From NCBI RefSeq assembly GCF_042687825.1, contig NZ_JBHUQE010000012.1, positions 1-64,000 on the forward strand: 64,000 bases of DNA. The letters run 5' to 3'. Below, piece after piece: positions 44,285 to 53,080 of the stretch (the stretch's first letter is position 1; the number at the start of each line of letters is the position of its first letter). Both the position numbers and the translations under genes were made by a program. The notes below the pieces were generated by a model. It made no database searches. It saw nothing but the letters and a program-made list of their open reading frames with translations, and was not told where the DNA came from. This DNA is from Sedimentitalea sp042687825 (lineage in GTDB: Bacteria; Pseudomonadota; Alphaproteobacteria; Rhodobacterales; Rhodobacteraceae).

Positions 44285-44300
44285 TTAACCTTTAGGTAAC
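44285..44300 (+). promoter_or_regulatory. Possible CtrA-type site upstream of the PAS protein gene
   Basis: TTAA, seven bases, GTAAC fits TTAA-N7-TTAAC with one mismatch and lies in an AT-rich interval between the divergent yicC and PAS-protein genes. Confidence 0.35.
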
Positions 44301-44389
44301 CATTCTGAAGCAAGCCCTAATATATCGGTTCGACCATTTTGGCAGGTCTCATTCGAATAGCGGCGGGCATTGATTTGAGAGACATCGAC

Positions 44390-45052
44390 ATGTTCAGCAT
44401 CTTTCGACCACCTGCATCCGGCAAGGTTGTGGCGATGAACCGGTTTCGCAATGGCGCCAGCCTTTCGCCGATCCGGCAGGCCGAAGCCTATTGGACAGCA
44501 TTGCGAAACGGCGCCGACATTCCGTTTCGCTCGCAGATCGACCCGCGCGGACTGGAACAGATTCTGGAATATGCCTTTATCCTGGAACGTATCGCGCCGG
44601 GGATCGCCCGGTTCCGGCTGGCCGGTCAGCATCTGAGCCGCCTGGCCGGAATGGAGGTGCGGGGCATGCCGCTGACTTCCTTCTTTTCACCGGTCTCGCG
44701 CGATCAGGTCAGTGCAACGCTTGAACATGTGTTCGACACCCCTGCCGTTGCGGAACTGACGCTGACCGGCGAACGGCAAAGCCTGCGGGGCGCCTGTGAC
44801 GCGCGGATGATCCTTTTGCCCCTGAAAAGCGACATGGGCGATTGCAGCCGCATTCTGGGGATAATGGTCGCAGATGGCGATTTTGGCCGGCAACCGCGCC
44901 GTTTCGAGGTAACCGGCACCGATCTGCGCGATCTGTCGGTGGTCTCGTCGACCCGCGTCAACACCGTCGAAGCGGTGCAGGGGTTCGCCGAGGCCCAGAC
45001 CGTCCTGGAAGGACCGGTTCCGTATCTCCGGCTGGTCAAGACCGACGAATAG
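44390..45052 (+). CDS. PAS-domain protein of the alphaproteobacterial PAS_5 type
   Basis: The 220-residue cytoplasmic protein has a single PAS-like domain at about residues 25-165 (RQAEAYWTALRNGADIPFRS; IAPGIARFRLAGQHLSRLAG; LPLKSDMGDCSRILGIMV). It has no kinase, cyclase or other output domain. Such stand-alone PAS_5 proteins are common in Rhodobacterales and their function is unknown. The start at 44390 gives the shortest plausible N-terminus; the frame is open upstream to 44339. An upstream CtrA-like site hints at cell-cycle control. Confidence 0.8.
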   Translation: MFSIFRPPASGKVVAMNRFRNGASLSPIRQAEAYWTALRNGADIPFRSQIDPRGLEQILEYAFILERIAPGIARFRLAGQHLSRLAGMEVRGMPLTSFFSPVSRDQVSATLEHVFDTPAVAELTLTGERQSLRGACDARMILLPLKSDMGDCSRILGIMVADGDFGRQPRRFEVTGTDLRDLSVVSSTRVNTVEAVQGFAEAQTVLEGPVPYLRLVKTDE

Positions 45053-45191
45053 AGCACCAGCCCCGGACCGGCCAAAAACCGGGCCATCCAGAACCGGATC
45101 CGCGGATTGGGCCGCGGGTCGCGACCCATGGGGAGGGGCCGGTATCAGCCGGCCCCGGTCGTTTCCGGTGTAAGCCCGGCGAACCGCCGGA

Positions 45192-46562
45192 TTAGCCGGC
45201 CGCGCGGGCCAGCCGCGAGTCGCGCAGGTTCGACAATTCCTCCGCCACCAGAAAAGCCAGTTCCAGCGACTGGCTGGCGTTCAGGCGTGGGTCGCAGGCG
45301 GTATGATACCGATCCGACAGATCCTCTTCGCTGACCGCCTGCACGCCGCCGGTGCATTCGGTCACGTCCTGGCCGGTCATCTCGAAATGCACGCCGCCGG
45401 GCACCGTGCCTTCGCTGGCATGAATGGCAAAGAATTCGCGCACCTCACGCAGAACCGAGTCAAAGGGCCGCGTCTTGTAGCCGGTCGAGGACTTGACGGT
45501 GTTGCCATGCATCGGATCGCAGACCCAGACCACCTCGGCGCCCTCTTCGCGCACGGTCTGGATCAGCCGCGGCAGGTTCTCGGCGACCTTGCCCGCCCCA
45601 AACCGCGCGATCAGCGTCAGCCGGCCGGGCTCGTTCTTGGGGTTCAGCCTGGCCATCAGCAGCTTGAGATCCTCGCTGGTCATCGAGGGGCCGCATTTCA
45701 GGCCGATCGGGTTGATGACCCCCCGGGCAAACTCGACATGTGCGCCGTCCGGCTGACGCGTGCGATCACCGATCCAGATCAGGTGGCCGGATCCGGCCAG
45801 CCAGTTGCCCGAGGTCGAATCCCGGCGCGTCAGCGCCTCTTCGTATTCCAGCAGCAGGCTTTCATGGCTGGTGTAGAATTCCACCGATTGCAGCGTATGC
45901 GCCGTATCCTGATTGACCCCGGCCGCCTGCATGAAATCCAACGTATCGCTGATCCGGTTGGCCACCTCGCGATAGCGTTCCGCCTTTTCGCTTTCGGTGA
46001 ATCCCAGGGTCCAGGAATGCACCTGATGCACATCGGCGTAACCGCCGGTGGAAAAGGCCCGCAGCAGGTTCAGCGTGGCCGCCGCCTGGGTATAGGCCTG
46101 CAGCATCTTGTTCGGATCGGGAATGCGCGCCTCGGGCGTGAAATCCAGCTCGTTGATGATGTCGCCGCGATAGCTGGGCAGTTCGACCCCGCCGATCGTC
46201 TCGGTCGGTGCGCTGCGCGGTTTGGCAAATTGGCCGGCCATGCGCCCGACCTTGATCACCGGCACCTTGGCGCCATGGGTCAGAACCATGGCCATCTGCA
46301 ACATCACCTTGAACGTGTCGCGGATGCTGTCGGCACTGAACTGCTCGAAGCTTTCGGCACAATCCCCGCCCTGCAGCAGAAACGCCTCGCCGCGGCCGGC
46401 CTTGCCCAAAAGCGATTTCAGGCGGCGTGCCTCGCCGGCAAAGACCAGCGGCGGGTATTTCGACAGCTGCGCCTCGACGGCGTTCAGGGCCGCCGGGTCG
46501 GTATAGTCGGGCATCTGAACCCGAGGCTTGTTGCGCCAGTCGGTTTTTTGCCACTCACTCAT
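45192..46562 (-). CDS. Class II 3-deoxy-7-phosphoheptulonate (DAHP) synthase
   Basis: The 456-residue plant-like (class II) DAHP synthase condenses phosphoenolpyruvate with erythrose 4-phosphate at the entry to the shikimate pathway. It has WRNKPRVQMPDYTDPAAL at the start, then GEAFLLQGGDCAESFEQF, GRMAGQFAKPRS, the metal-binding VVWVCDPMHGNT and GGVHFEMTGQDVTECTGG. ATG 46562 is preceded by GGAGA. Class II enzymes are the usual form in Rhodobacterales. aroQ for a later step of the same pathway is elsewhere in the window. Confidence 0.95.
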   Translation of the reverse strand: MSEWQKTDWRNKPRVQMPDYTDPAALNAVEAQLSKYPPLVFAGEARRLKSLLGKAGRGEAFLLQGGDCAESFEQFSADSIRDTFKVMLQMAMVLTHGAKVPVIKVGRMAGQFAKPRSAPTETIGGVELPSYRGDIINELDFTPEARIPDPNKMLQAYTQAAATLNLLRAFSTGGYADVHQVHSWTLGFTESEKAERYREVANRISDTLDFMQAAGVNQDTAHTLQSVEFYTSHESLLLEYEEALTRRDSTSGNWLAGSGHLIWIGDRTRQPDGAHVEFARGVINPIGLKCGPSMTSEDLKLLMARLNPKNEPGRLTLIARFGAGKVAENLPRLIQTVREEGAEVVWVCDPMHGNTVKSSTGYKTRPFDSVLREVREFFAIHASEGTVPGGVHFEMTGQDVTECTGGVQAVSEEDLSDRYHTACDPRLNASQSLELAFLVAEELSNLRDSRLARAAG

Positions 46563-46740
46563 CGCTCTGATCTCCGTTTCGCATCTCAGGCTGCATCTAT
46601 ACAAAAGCCGGGTGCGGGTTGCCATAACCGATTTGCGACCCTTGACGCCGCAGACCAGCTTTGACCACACTCACGAATACGCATTTCGGTCCGATCTATA
46701 GGATTCTATAGGATTCCGTGACCCAAGGGAAATTCGCACA

Positions 46741-47745
46741 ATGAAAGAACAACACAAAGTTGTCGATCTCGGACCGAATGTGACCAGGCCCCGCCGCTTT
46801 GTCTTTGTTCTGCTGGACGGGTTTTCCATGCTCAGCTTTGCCTCGGCGCTGGAATGCCTGCGCATCGCCAACCGCATGGCGGCACGCACGCTCTATGACT
46901 GGCGGCTGATCGGCGAGGATGGCGACACCATGTCCTGTTCGGCGGGCACCTCGTTTCAGCTGGACGGCGACCTGGCGGATTTGAACCGCGACGACACGGT
47001 GCTGATCTGTGGCGGGCTGGATGTTCAGGCCGCGACCAGCAAGCGTCTGCTGGGCTGGATCCGCCGTGAATCCCGCAAGGGCATCCTGATCGGCGGCCTG
47101 TGCACCGCCGCCTATACAATGGCCAGGGCCGGATTGCTGGATCACAAAAAGGCGACGATCCACTGGGAAAACGCCGACAGTTTTTCCGAAGAATTCGAGG
47201 ATGTGCAGCTGACGAAATCGGTCTTCGTGATCGACGGTAGCCGGATGACCACGGCGGGCGGCACCTCGTCGATCGACCTGATGCTCAAGCTGATCGCCGA
47301 CGAGCATGGCGAGGAACTGGCCAACGCGGTGGCCGACCAGCTGATCTATTCCTCGATCCGCACCGATCAGGACACCCAGCGCCTGTCGGTGCCCACCCGC
47401 ATCGGCGTACGGCACCCCAAGCTGAGCCAGGTGATCCAGATCATGGAGGCCAATATCGAGGAACCGATCAGCCCGTCGATCCTGGCCCGCGACGTGGGCA
47501 TGTCCACGCGACAGCTGGAACGCCTGTTCCGCCGCTATCTCAATCGCAGCCCGAAACGGTATTACATGGAACTGCGCCTGCAAAAGGCCCGCAACCTGCT
47601 GATGCAGACCGACATGAGCGTCATCAACGTGGCCCTGGCCTGCGGCTTTGCCAGCCCGTCGCATTTCTCGAAATGCTATCGCGCCCATTACGACACGACA
47701 CCCTATCGCGAACGCGGCAGCCATGCCGGGCGCCTGTCGATCTGA
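46741..47745 (+). CDS. GlxA-type AraC-family regulator with DJ-1/PfpI-like domain
   Basis: The 334-residue protein joins a DJ-1/PfpI-like sensor domain at about residues 18-190 (FVLLDGFSMLSFASALECLR; GGLCTAAYTMARAGLLD) to a C-terminal AraC helix-turn-helix pair (LARDVGMSTRQLERLFRRYL; SVINVALACGFASPSHFSKC). This is the architecture of GlxA regulators, which often control choline, carnitine or amine metabolism. Its target here may be the binding-protein gene 150 bp downstream. Ligand unknown. Confidence 0.9.
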   Translation: MKEQHKVVDLGPNVTRPRRFVFVLLDGFSMLSFASALECLRIANRMAARTLYDWRLIGEDGDTMSCSAGTSFQLDGDLADLNRDDTVLICGGLDVQAATSKRLLGWIRRESRKGILIGGLCTAAYTMARAGLLDHKKATIHWENADSFSEEFEDVQLTKSVFVIDGSRMTTAGGTSSIDLMLKLIADEHGEELANAVADQLIYSSIRTDQDTQRLSVPTRIGVRHPKLSQVIQIMEANIEEPISPSILARDVGMSTRQLERLFRRYLNRSPKRYYMELRLQKARNLLMQTDMSVINVALACGFASPSHFSKCYRAHYDTTPYRERGSHAGRLSI

Positions 47746-47897
47746 CCGGTCAGAACTCCGCAACACCTGCCCGGAAATGCGCCAAATGCCACCCCGGCCG
47801 CATCCGTGCGCCGGGATTTGCCGACACCACTTTTCTTTTTGTCCCGCCTTGCCTAGGGTCGGGGTCGAACAAAATGTTCCAACACGGGAGAAACCAA

Positions 47898-49088
47898 ATG
47901 AAAAAGCTGCTTTTGGCGACGGCCGCAACGGCGCTGATGGCGGGGACCGCGTTTGCCGGCGGGCACGCAAAAGAGGTCAAGCTGGGCATTCTGTTCGGCT
48001 TTACCGGCCCCATTGAATCTCTGGCTCCGGCGATGGCCGCCGGTGCCGAACTGGCCATCAAAGAGGTCAATGACAGCGGCGCGCTGCTGGACGCCGCCAC
48101 GGTCACGCCGCTGCGGGCCGACACCGGCTGTATCGACAACGGTCTGGCCACGTCCAACGCCGAACGCCTGATTGCCGAGGGCATCAACGGTCTGGTCGGC
48201 GGCGACTGTTCCGGCGTCACCGGGGCGATCCTGCAAAACGTCGCCATTCCCAACGGCATGGTGATGATCTCGCCCTCGGCAACATCGCCGGGCCTGTCCA
48301 GCGTCGAGGATAACGGCCTGTTCTTCCGTACCGCGCCGTCGGATGCGCGCGAAGGCGAGGTGATGGCCGAAATTCTGGCCGAGCGTGGTATCAAGTCGAT
48401 CGCGCTGACCTATACCAACAACGATTTCGGCAAGGGGCTGGCCGATTCGATCAAGACCGCTTTTGAGGCCGGTGGCGGACAGGTGACCATCACCGCCGCG
48501 CACGAGGACGGCAAGGCCGACTATTCGGCCGAAGTCGGCGCACTGGCCGCGGCGGGCGGCGAGTTGCTGGTTGTGGCCGGGTATCTGGATCAGGGCGGCC
48601 TGGGCATCATCAAGGCGGCGCTGGATTCCGGCGCCTTCGAGACATTCGGCCTGCCCGGCGGCATGATCGGCGACAGCCTGCCGCAGAATGTCGGCCCGGA
48701 TCTGGACGGCTCGTTCGGTCAGATCGCCGGCACCGGCGGCGAAGGCATTGAGAAGATGACTGCCATGGCCGGCGACGCCTTTGACGCCACATCGCCCTTC
48801 TCGCCGGAAAGCTATGACGCGGCGGCGCTGTTCCTGCTGGCCATGCAGGCGGCGAATTCCACCGATCCGGCGGCCTATGGCCCCAAGATCATGGAAGTCG
48901 CCAACGCACCTGGCGAAAAGATCTATCCCGGTGAACTGGCCAAGGCGCTGGAAATCCTCAAAAGCGGCGGCGACGTCGATTATGTCGGTGCCTCGGCGGT
49001 CGAACTGATCGGCCCGGGTGAAAGCGCCGGCAGCTATCGCGAGATCGAGGTCAAGGACGGCCAGAACACCACCGTCAAGTTCCGCTGA
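47898..49088 (+). CDS. Branched-chain amino acid-type ABC transporter substrate-binding protein
   Basis: The 396-residue periplasmic type I binding protein (LivJ/leucine-binding fold) has a signal peptide at about residues 1-20 (ALMAGTAFA-GG). Family segments are GFTGPIESLAPAMAAGAELA, TYTNNDFGKGLADSIKTAF and SPESYDAAALFLLAMQAA. No permease or ATPase genes are next to it, so it must work with a transporter encoded elsewhere. Substrate unknown; amino acids or related compounds are likely. GGGAGAAACC precedes the start; a strong terminator follows. Confidence 0.92.
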   Translation: MKKLLLATAATALMAGTAFAGGHAKEVKLGILFGFTGPIESLAPAMAAGAELAIKEVNDSGALLDAATVTPLRADTGCIDNGLATSNAERLIAEGINGLVGGDCSGVTGAILQNVAIPNGMVMISPSATSPGLSSVEDNGLFFRTAPSDAREGEVMAEILAERGIKSIALTYTNNDFGKGLADSIKTAFEAGGGQVTITAAHEDGKADYSAEVGALAAAGGELLVVAGYLDQGGLGIIKAALDSGAFETFGLPGGMIGDSLPQNVGPDLDGSFGQIAGTGGEGIEKMTAMAGDAFDATSPFSPESYDAAALFLLAMQAANSTDPAAYGPKIMEVANAPGEKIYPGELAKALEILKSGGDVDYVGASAVELIGPGESAGSYREIEVKDGQNTTVKFR

Positions 49089-49117
49089 CCGCGCCCTGAA
49101 GACCAAAAAACCAGACA

Positions 49118-49147
49118 GCCCGCGGCCCCCCTGCCGCGGGCTTTTTC
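49118..49147 (+). terminator. Intrinsic terminator after the binding-protein gene
   Basis: A perfect 10-bp stem (AGCCCGCGGC with GCCGCGGGCT), 6-nt loop and TTTTT tail. Confidence 0.93.
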
Positions 49148-49166
49148 TATGGAATCGCCTTGCGGA

Positions 49167-50711
49167 TCAACGCCCTTTGAACAGGCCCCCCAGAATGCCG
49201 CGCACGATGCGGCGCCCGGTGGTGCCGGTCAGTTCCTTCATCACGTTCCTGGTCAGCGCCTGGGCAAAACTGTCGCCGGATTTGCGCGGCGGGCGTGCGG
49301 TCGACCGGCCGACCCGGTTGCCGGAGTAGCGGCGGCCGGCATTGTATTCGCGGAACATCGGCTCCATCTGCTCGGCCTTTTCCTCGGCCTCGGCCGCTTT
49401 TTCGGCGGCCTCGGCGGCACGCAGCGCCAGGATTTCATAGGCCGATTTGCGGTCCAGCGCCTGATCGTATTTTCCCGCCATGTCGGACGCCGCCAGCACG
49501 GCCTGGCGCTGGGCATCGGTGATCGGCCCCAGCTGTGACGAGGGCGGGCGGATCAGGGTGCGCTCGACCACGCCGGGCACACCCTTTTTCATCAGCATGC
49601 TGGTCACCGCCTCGCCGACACCGACATCGCGGATCGCGTCCTGGGTCGAGAACCGCGGGTTCTCGCGATAGGTCTCGGCCGCCAGTTTCAGGTTCTTGCG
49701 ATCCCGCGCGGTAAAGGCGCGCAGGGCGTGCTGAACCCGGTTGCCAAGCTGGCCCAGAATGTCCTCGGGTATGTCGGCCGGATTCTGGGTGATGAAATAC
49801 ACCCCCACCCCTTTCGAGCGGATCAGCCGGGCGACCTGCTCGATCTTGTCCACCAGCACCTTCGGGGCATCGTCAAACAGCAGATGCGCCTCGTCGAAGA
49901 AGAATACCAGCCGGGGCTTGTCCGGATCCCCGACCTCGGGCAGTTCCTCGAAAAGCTCGCTGAGCAGCCACAGCAGAAACGTCGCATACAGCCCGGGCGC
50001 GCTCATCAACCTGTCGGCGGCAAGGATGTTGATGCCGCCCCGCCCATGCGCATCGCAGCGCATGATGTCCGCCAGGTCCAGCGCCGGTTCGCCGAACAGC
50101 CGCGCGCCGCCCTGGTTTTCCAGCACCAGCAGTCGCCGCTGGATCGCCCCGATCGAGGCGGTCGACACATTGCCATAGCGCAGGGACAACCTGTCGCGGT
50201 TCTGGCCGATCCAGACCAGCAATGCCTGCAGGTCCTTGAGGTCCAGCAATGGCAACCCCTCTTCGTCGGCCAGACGGAAGGCGATGTTCAGGATACCCTC
50301 CTGCGCTTCGGTCAGCTCCAGCAGCCGCGCCAGCAGCAGCGGCCCCATCTCGGCAACCGTGGTGCGCACCGGGTGACCGGACTGGCCGAACAGATCCCAG
50401 AACGTGACCGGGTAGGCGCGATAGGCATAGTCGGCAAAGCCGATCCGCGCAGCCCTTTCCCGAAAGGCTGGGTCCAGTTTGTGTGCCGAACTGCCGGCCC
50501 GGGCCAGCCCTGACAGGTCGCCCTTGACGTCCGACAGGAACACCGGAACGCCGGCATCGCTGAAGCCTTCGGCCAAGATCTGCAGGGTCACGGTCTTGCC
50601 GGTGCCGGTGGCACCGGCGATCAGCCCGTGACGGTTGGCATATTTCAATGCCAGCTCCTGTTTCTCGCCATAATCGGGACCACCGCCGCCAATGAAAACT
50701 TTGCTGCCCAT
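49167..50711 (-). CDS. HerA-like ATPase, DUF853 family
   Basis: The 514-residue P-loop ATPase of the HerA/FtsK superfamily has Walker A GATGTGKTVTL near residue 35 and Walker B RLVFFFDEAHLLF near residue 260. An arginine-rich segment and ITQNPADIPEDILGQLGNRV are typical of DUF853 proteins. The C-terminal 100 residues are Glu/Ala coiled coil followed by a basic tail (GNRVGRSTARPPRKSG). HerA-type ATPases translocate DNA or remodel complexes; the role of DUF853 members is not established. No nuclease partner gene (NurA) is nearby. Confidence 0.9.
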   Translation of the reverse strand: MGSKVFIGGGGPDYGEKQELALKYANRHGLIAGATGTGKTVTLQILAEGFSDAGVPVFLSDVKGDLSGLARAGSSAHKLDPAFRERAARIGFADYAYRAYPVTFWDLFGQSGHPVRTTVAEMGPLLLARLLELTEAQEGILNIAFRLADEEGLPLLDLKDLQALLVWIGQNRDRLSLRYGNVSTASIGAIQRRLLVLENQGGARLFGEPALDLADIMRCDAHGRGGINILAADRLMSAPGLYATFLLWLLSELFEELPEVGDPDKPRLVFFFDEAHLLFDDAPKVLVDKIEQVARLIRSKGVGVYFITQNPADIPEDILGQLGNRVQHALRAFTARDRKNLKLAAETYRENPRFSTQDAIRDVGVGEAVTSMLMKKGVPGVVERTLIRPPSSQLGPITDAQRQAVLAASDMAGKYDQALDRKSAYEILALRAAEAAEKAAEAEEKAEQMEPMFREYNAGRRYSGNRVGRSTARPPRKSGDSFAQALTRNVMKELTGTTGRRIVRGILGGLFKGR

Positions 50712-50785
50712 GTCCGTTTACCTCTTGTTCCTGCCCGTACCGCGCCGACCATACAAACTTAACCTTTGCCTGCCATAGTCCTTTC

Positions 50786-50870
50786 TGCCCGCTGCAACGG
50801 CCCGTTCGGGTTTGCGGGCACTTCCTCCCTGTTAGACTGGCCGTGCCTTCGGGTACGGCCCCTTTTTTTT
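50786..50870 (+). ncRNA. Predicted small RNA with anti-Shine-Dalgarno motif
   Basis: The 85-nt stretch has a 7-bp closed stem-loop (TGCCCGC 50786-50792 with GCGGGCA 50814-50820), a single-stranded CTTCCTCCCTGTTAGACT (50821-50838) and a very strong terminator. The terminator has a 9-bp stem (50839-50847 with 50852-50860), a TTCG tetraloop and eight T residues. CTTCCTCCC (50821-50829) is complementary to ribosome binding sites, as in the CUYCCUCCC-motif sRNAs known from alphaproteobacteria. The 5' end and promoter are not clear. No coding frame accounts for it. Confidence 0.7.
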
Positions 50871-50926
50871 GACCCCGCGCAAAACTGGCAAACGCTCGGA
50901 AAATGCTTCTTTTTTTCGGTTTCCTG

Positions 50927-50955
50927 TTGACCGCTGCCCGCCCCTTTCGTAACCT
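50927..50955 (+). promoter_or_regulatory. Predicted sigma-70 promoter of the second small RNA
   Basis: TTGACC (50927-50932), 17 bases, TAACCT (50950-50955). Transcription would start near 50962, where no gene begins for over 200 bp. Confidence 0.7.
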
Positions 50956-50961
50956 CGCCGC

Positions 50962-51029
50962 AATAACTAAGTCGGCCAGTCCGACGGGGAGAAAGTATTC
51001 GGAAAGGGGGCTGTTCAGTCCCCTTTTTT
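50962..51029 (+). ncRNA. Predicted small RNA with own promoter and terminator
   Basis: A transcript of about 68 nt is predicted from a good sigma-70 promoter to a terminator with a 7-bp stem (51006-51012 with 51017-51023, one G-U pair), GTTC loop and six T residues. A first hairpin (GTCGG/CCGAC) lies at 50971-50985, followed by a purine-rich stretch GGGGAGAAAG. The purine stretch is complementary to the CTTCCTCCC of the neighbouring small RNA over nine positions with one mismatch. Confidence 0.65.
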
Positions 51030-51176
51030 CGTATTCTCGCGCGATCAAAGCGTTAATCCCGAGCGGGCGAAAAACGGTTCGGACGGCGCCGGCATTCGGC
51101 AATAAGCGCCTGACAGCGTCCCGCCGGCGTGATAGAGCAGCCACCAGGCAGACCCCACAGGAAACGAGACAGTCGC

Positions 51177-51797
51177 ATGTTCAAACATCTTCCCTCACTG
51201 GCAGCGCTGAGCCTTGTCGCGCTGACCGTACAGGCCCAGGCCGAGGACAAACCCGCCGCCACGCCAGAGACCGAGGCACAGGCCGCCGAGACCGCCGAAA
51301 AGCCGGCGCTGGATCTGGGCCAGCCGGTTGATCAGGGCCCCAAGCTGGGCGAGCGCTATTCCAAGGAAAAGCACGGCGACTGGGATCTCGCCTGCATCAA
51401 GACCGAAGCCGAAACCGACCCGTGCTCGCTGTTGCAAATCCTCACGGACGACACCGGCAATCCGGTGGCCGAGGTATCGCTGTTCCGGATCGAGAACGGC
51501 AGCCAGGCCGCAGCCGGGGCCACGGTGCTGGTGCCGCTGGAAACCCTGTTGCCCGCGCAGCTGACCATCGCCGTGGATGACAACCCGGGCAAGCGCTATC
51601 AGTATTCGTTCTGCAGCCCCATCGGTTGTGCCGCGCAGATCGGCCTGACCAAAGAGGACGTCGAAGCCTTTAAGAAGGGTGGCAAGGCCACCGTGTCGCT
51701 GGTGCCAGCACCGGCGCCGGATCAGGTCGTCAAGCTGACACTGTCGCTGAGCGGCTTTACCGCCGGATTCGCGGCGGTCGATGTCCTGACCGAATAG
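51177..51797 (+). CDS. Invasion-associated locus B (IalB) family protein
   Basis: The 206-residue exported protein has a signal peptide (about residues 1-22, VQAQA-ED), then an Ala/Glu/Pro-rich linker and an IalB domain (SKEKHGDWDLACIK; DPCSLLQILTD; FCSPIGCAAQIGLTKEDVEAF) with cysteines that probably form disulfides. The family name comes from Bartonella, but members in marine and free-living alphaproteobacteria have no known link to invasion and probably act in the envelope. ATG 51177 follows AGGAAACGAG. A strong terminator follows. Confidence 0.88.
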   Translation: MFKHLPSLAALSLVALTVQAQAEDKPAATPETEAQAAETAEKPALDLGQPVDQGPKLGERYSKEKHGDWDLACIKTEAETDPCSLLQILTDDTGNPVAEVSLFRIENGSQAAAGATVLVPLETLLPAQLTIAVDDNPGKRYQYSFCSPIGCAAQIGLTKEDVEAFKKGGKATVSLVPAPAPDQVVKLTLSLSGFTAGFAAVDVLTE

Positions 51798-51822
51798 GTC
51801 ACGCAAAATCGCTACCGCCGCG

Positions 51823-51849
51823 CGCCGGACCCCTGGGTCCGGCGTTTTT
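51823..51849 (+). terminator. Intrinsic terminator after the IalB-family gene
   Basis: A 9-bp stem (CGCCGGACC with GGTCCGGCG), 4-nt loop and five T residues. It ends only four bases before the stop of the convergent ketosynthase gene. Confidence 0.9.
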
Positions 51850-51852
51850 GTG

Positions 51853-53061
51853 TCAGACCCGGCGCAATACCAGCACCGCGTTCATGCCGCCAAAGGCAAA
51901 GGCGTTCGAGACCGCCACGTGCACGTCGGCCTCGCGCGCCACGTTGGGCACTACGTCCAGCGCGCATTCCGGGTCTGGTTCCTCGTAGCCGATGGTGGGG
52001 GCGATCACCCCGTCGCGCAATGCCATGATGCAGGCCAGCAGTTCCACCGCACCGGTGCCGCCGATCAGGTGACCATGCATCGATTTGGTCGAACTGATCA
52101 TCAACCGGTCTGCATGCGGGCCGAAAACGTCGGCTACCGCGGCGCATTCCGTCTTGTCGTTGGCTGCGGTTCCGGTGCCATGGGCGTTGATATACCCGAC
52201 CGCATCAGGGTCGATTCGAGCGTCGCGCAACGCATTGGCCATGGCGCGAGCGGCGCCCTGCTTGCTGGGCATCACGATGTCCGAAGCATCCGATGTCATG
52301 GCAAAGCCGCTGACTTCACACAGGATCTCGGCGCCCCGGGTCCGGGCATGCTCGTATTCCTCGAACACAAAGACACCGGCCCCCTCGCCCTGCACCATGC
52401 CGCTGCGGCCCAGCGAAAACGGCCGGCAGGCGTCCTTTGACATCACGCGCAGCCCCTCCCAGGCCTTGACGCCGCCGAAACACAGCATGCTTTCAGACCC
52501 GCCCGTTACCATCGCCTTTGCCATGCCGCTGCGCACCATGGCAAAGGCCTGGGCCATGGCGTGGTTGGACGAGGCACAGGCCGTCGATACCGTGAAGGAC
52601 GGCCCCTTGAGATTGTATTCCATGGACACATGCGCGGCGGCGGCATTGTTCATCAGCTTGGGCACGACAAAGGGATGCACCCGGTTCTTGCCATCCTCGT
52701 AGACCGACCGGTAATTGTCGTCCCAGGTGCTGACCCCGCCCCCCGCCGTGCCCAGCACGACGCCGGAACAGGCCGCCAGTTCGCCGGCAAAGGTCAAGCC
52801 GGACTGTGTTATGGCCTCTTTTGCGGCGGTCAGGGTAAACTGGGTGAAACGGTCATACAGCGATATCTGCTGGCGGTTGAACCGGCCCTCGGCCTCGAAT
52901 CCGCGGACCTGCCCGCCGATCCGGATGGCCAGCCGGTCGACATCGCGAAACGCCAGTTCGCCGATGCCGCAGCGCCCCTCGCGCATCGCCATCAACGTCT
53001 CGGACACCGAATGACCCAAGGCGTTGATCGTGCCCGCACCGGTGATGACAACCCGGTTCAT
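51853..53061 (-). CDS. Beta-ketoacyl-ACP synthase family protein (FabF-like)
   Basis: The 402-residue condensing enzyme has the complete Cys-His-His triad: Cys162 in STACASSNHA, then NAHGTGTAANDKTE and the HGHLIGG region of SSTKSMHGHLIGGTGAVE. It therefore should elongate an acyl chain. It is paired with a dedicated acyl carrier protein gene 19 bp upstream and with lpxD, rather than with fabG/fabD, so a specialised fatty acid for lipid A or another envelope lipid is likely. It is not the housekeeping FabF in context, although sequence alone cannot exclude that. Confidence 0.92.
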   Translation of the reverse strand: MNRVVITGAGTINALGHSVSETLMAMREGRCGIGELAFRDVDRLAIRIGGQVRGFEAEGRFNRQQISLYDRFTQFTLTAAKEAITQSGLTFAGELAACSGVVLGTAGGGVSTWDDNYRSVYEDGKNRVHPFVVPKLMNNAAAAHVSMEYNLKGPSFTVSTACASSNHAMAQAFAMVRSGMAKAMVTGGSESMLCFGGVKAWEGLRVMSKDACRPFSLGRSGMVQGEGAGVFVFEEYEHARTRGAEILCEVSGFAMTSDASDIVMPSKQGAARAMANALRDARIDPDAVGYINAHGTGTAANDKTECAAVADVFGPHADRLMISSTKSMHGHLIGGTGAVELLACIMALRDGVIAPTIGYEEPDPECALDVVPNVAREADVHVAVSNAFAFGGMNAVLVLRRV

Positions 53062-53080
53062 GCCCCGGCCCCCTTGCGGT

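Noticed and set aside
50903..51331. A 142-codon plus-strand frame starting MLLFFGFLLTAARPF, hydrophobic at the beginning.
   Set aside because: It crosses a promoter, two hairpins and a terminator and ends out of frame inside the IalB gene; the small-RNA reading explains the interval better.
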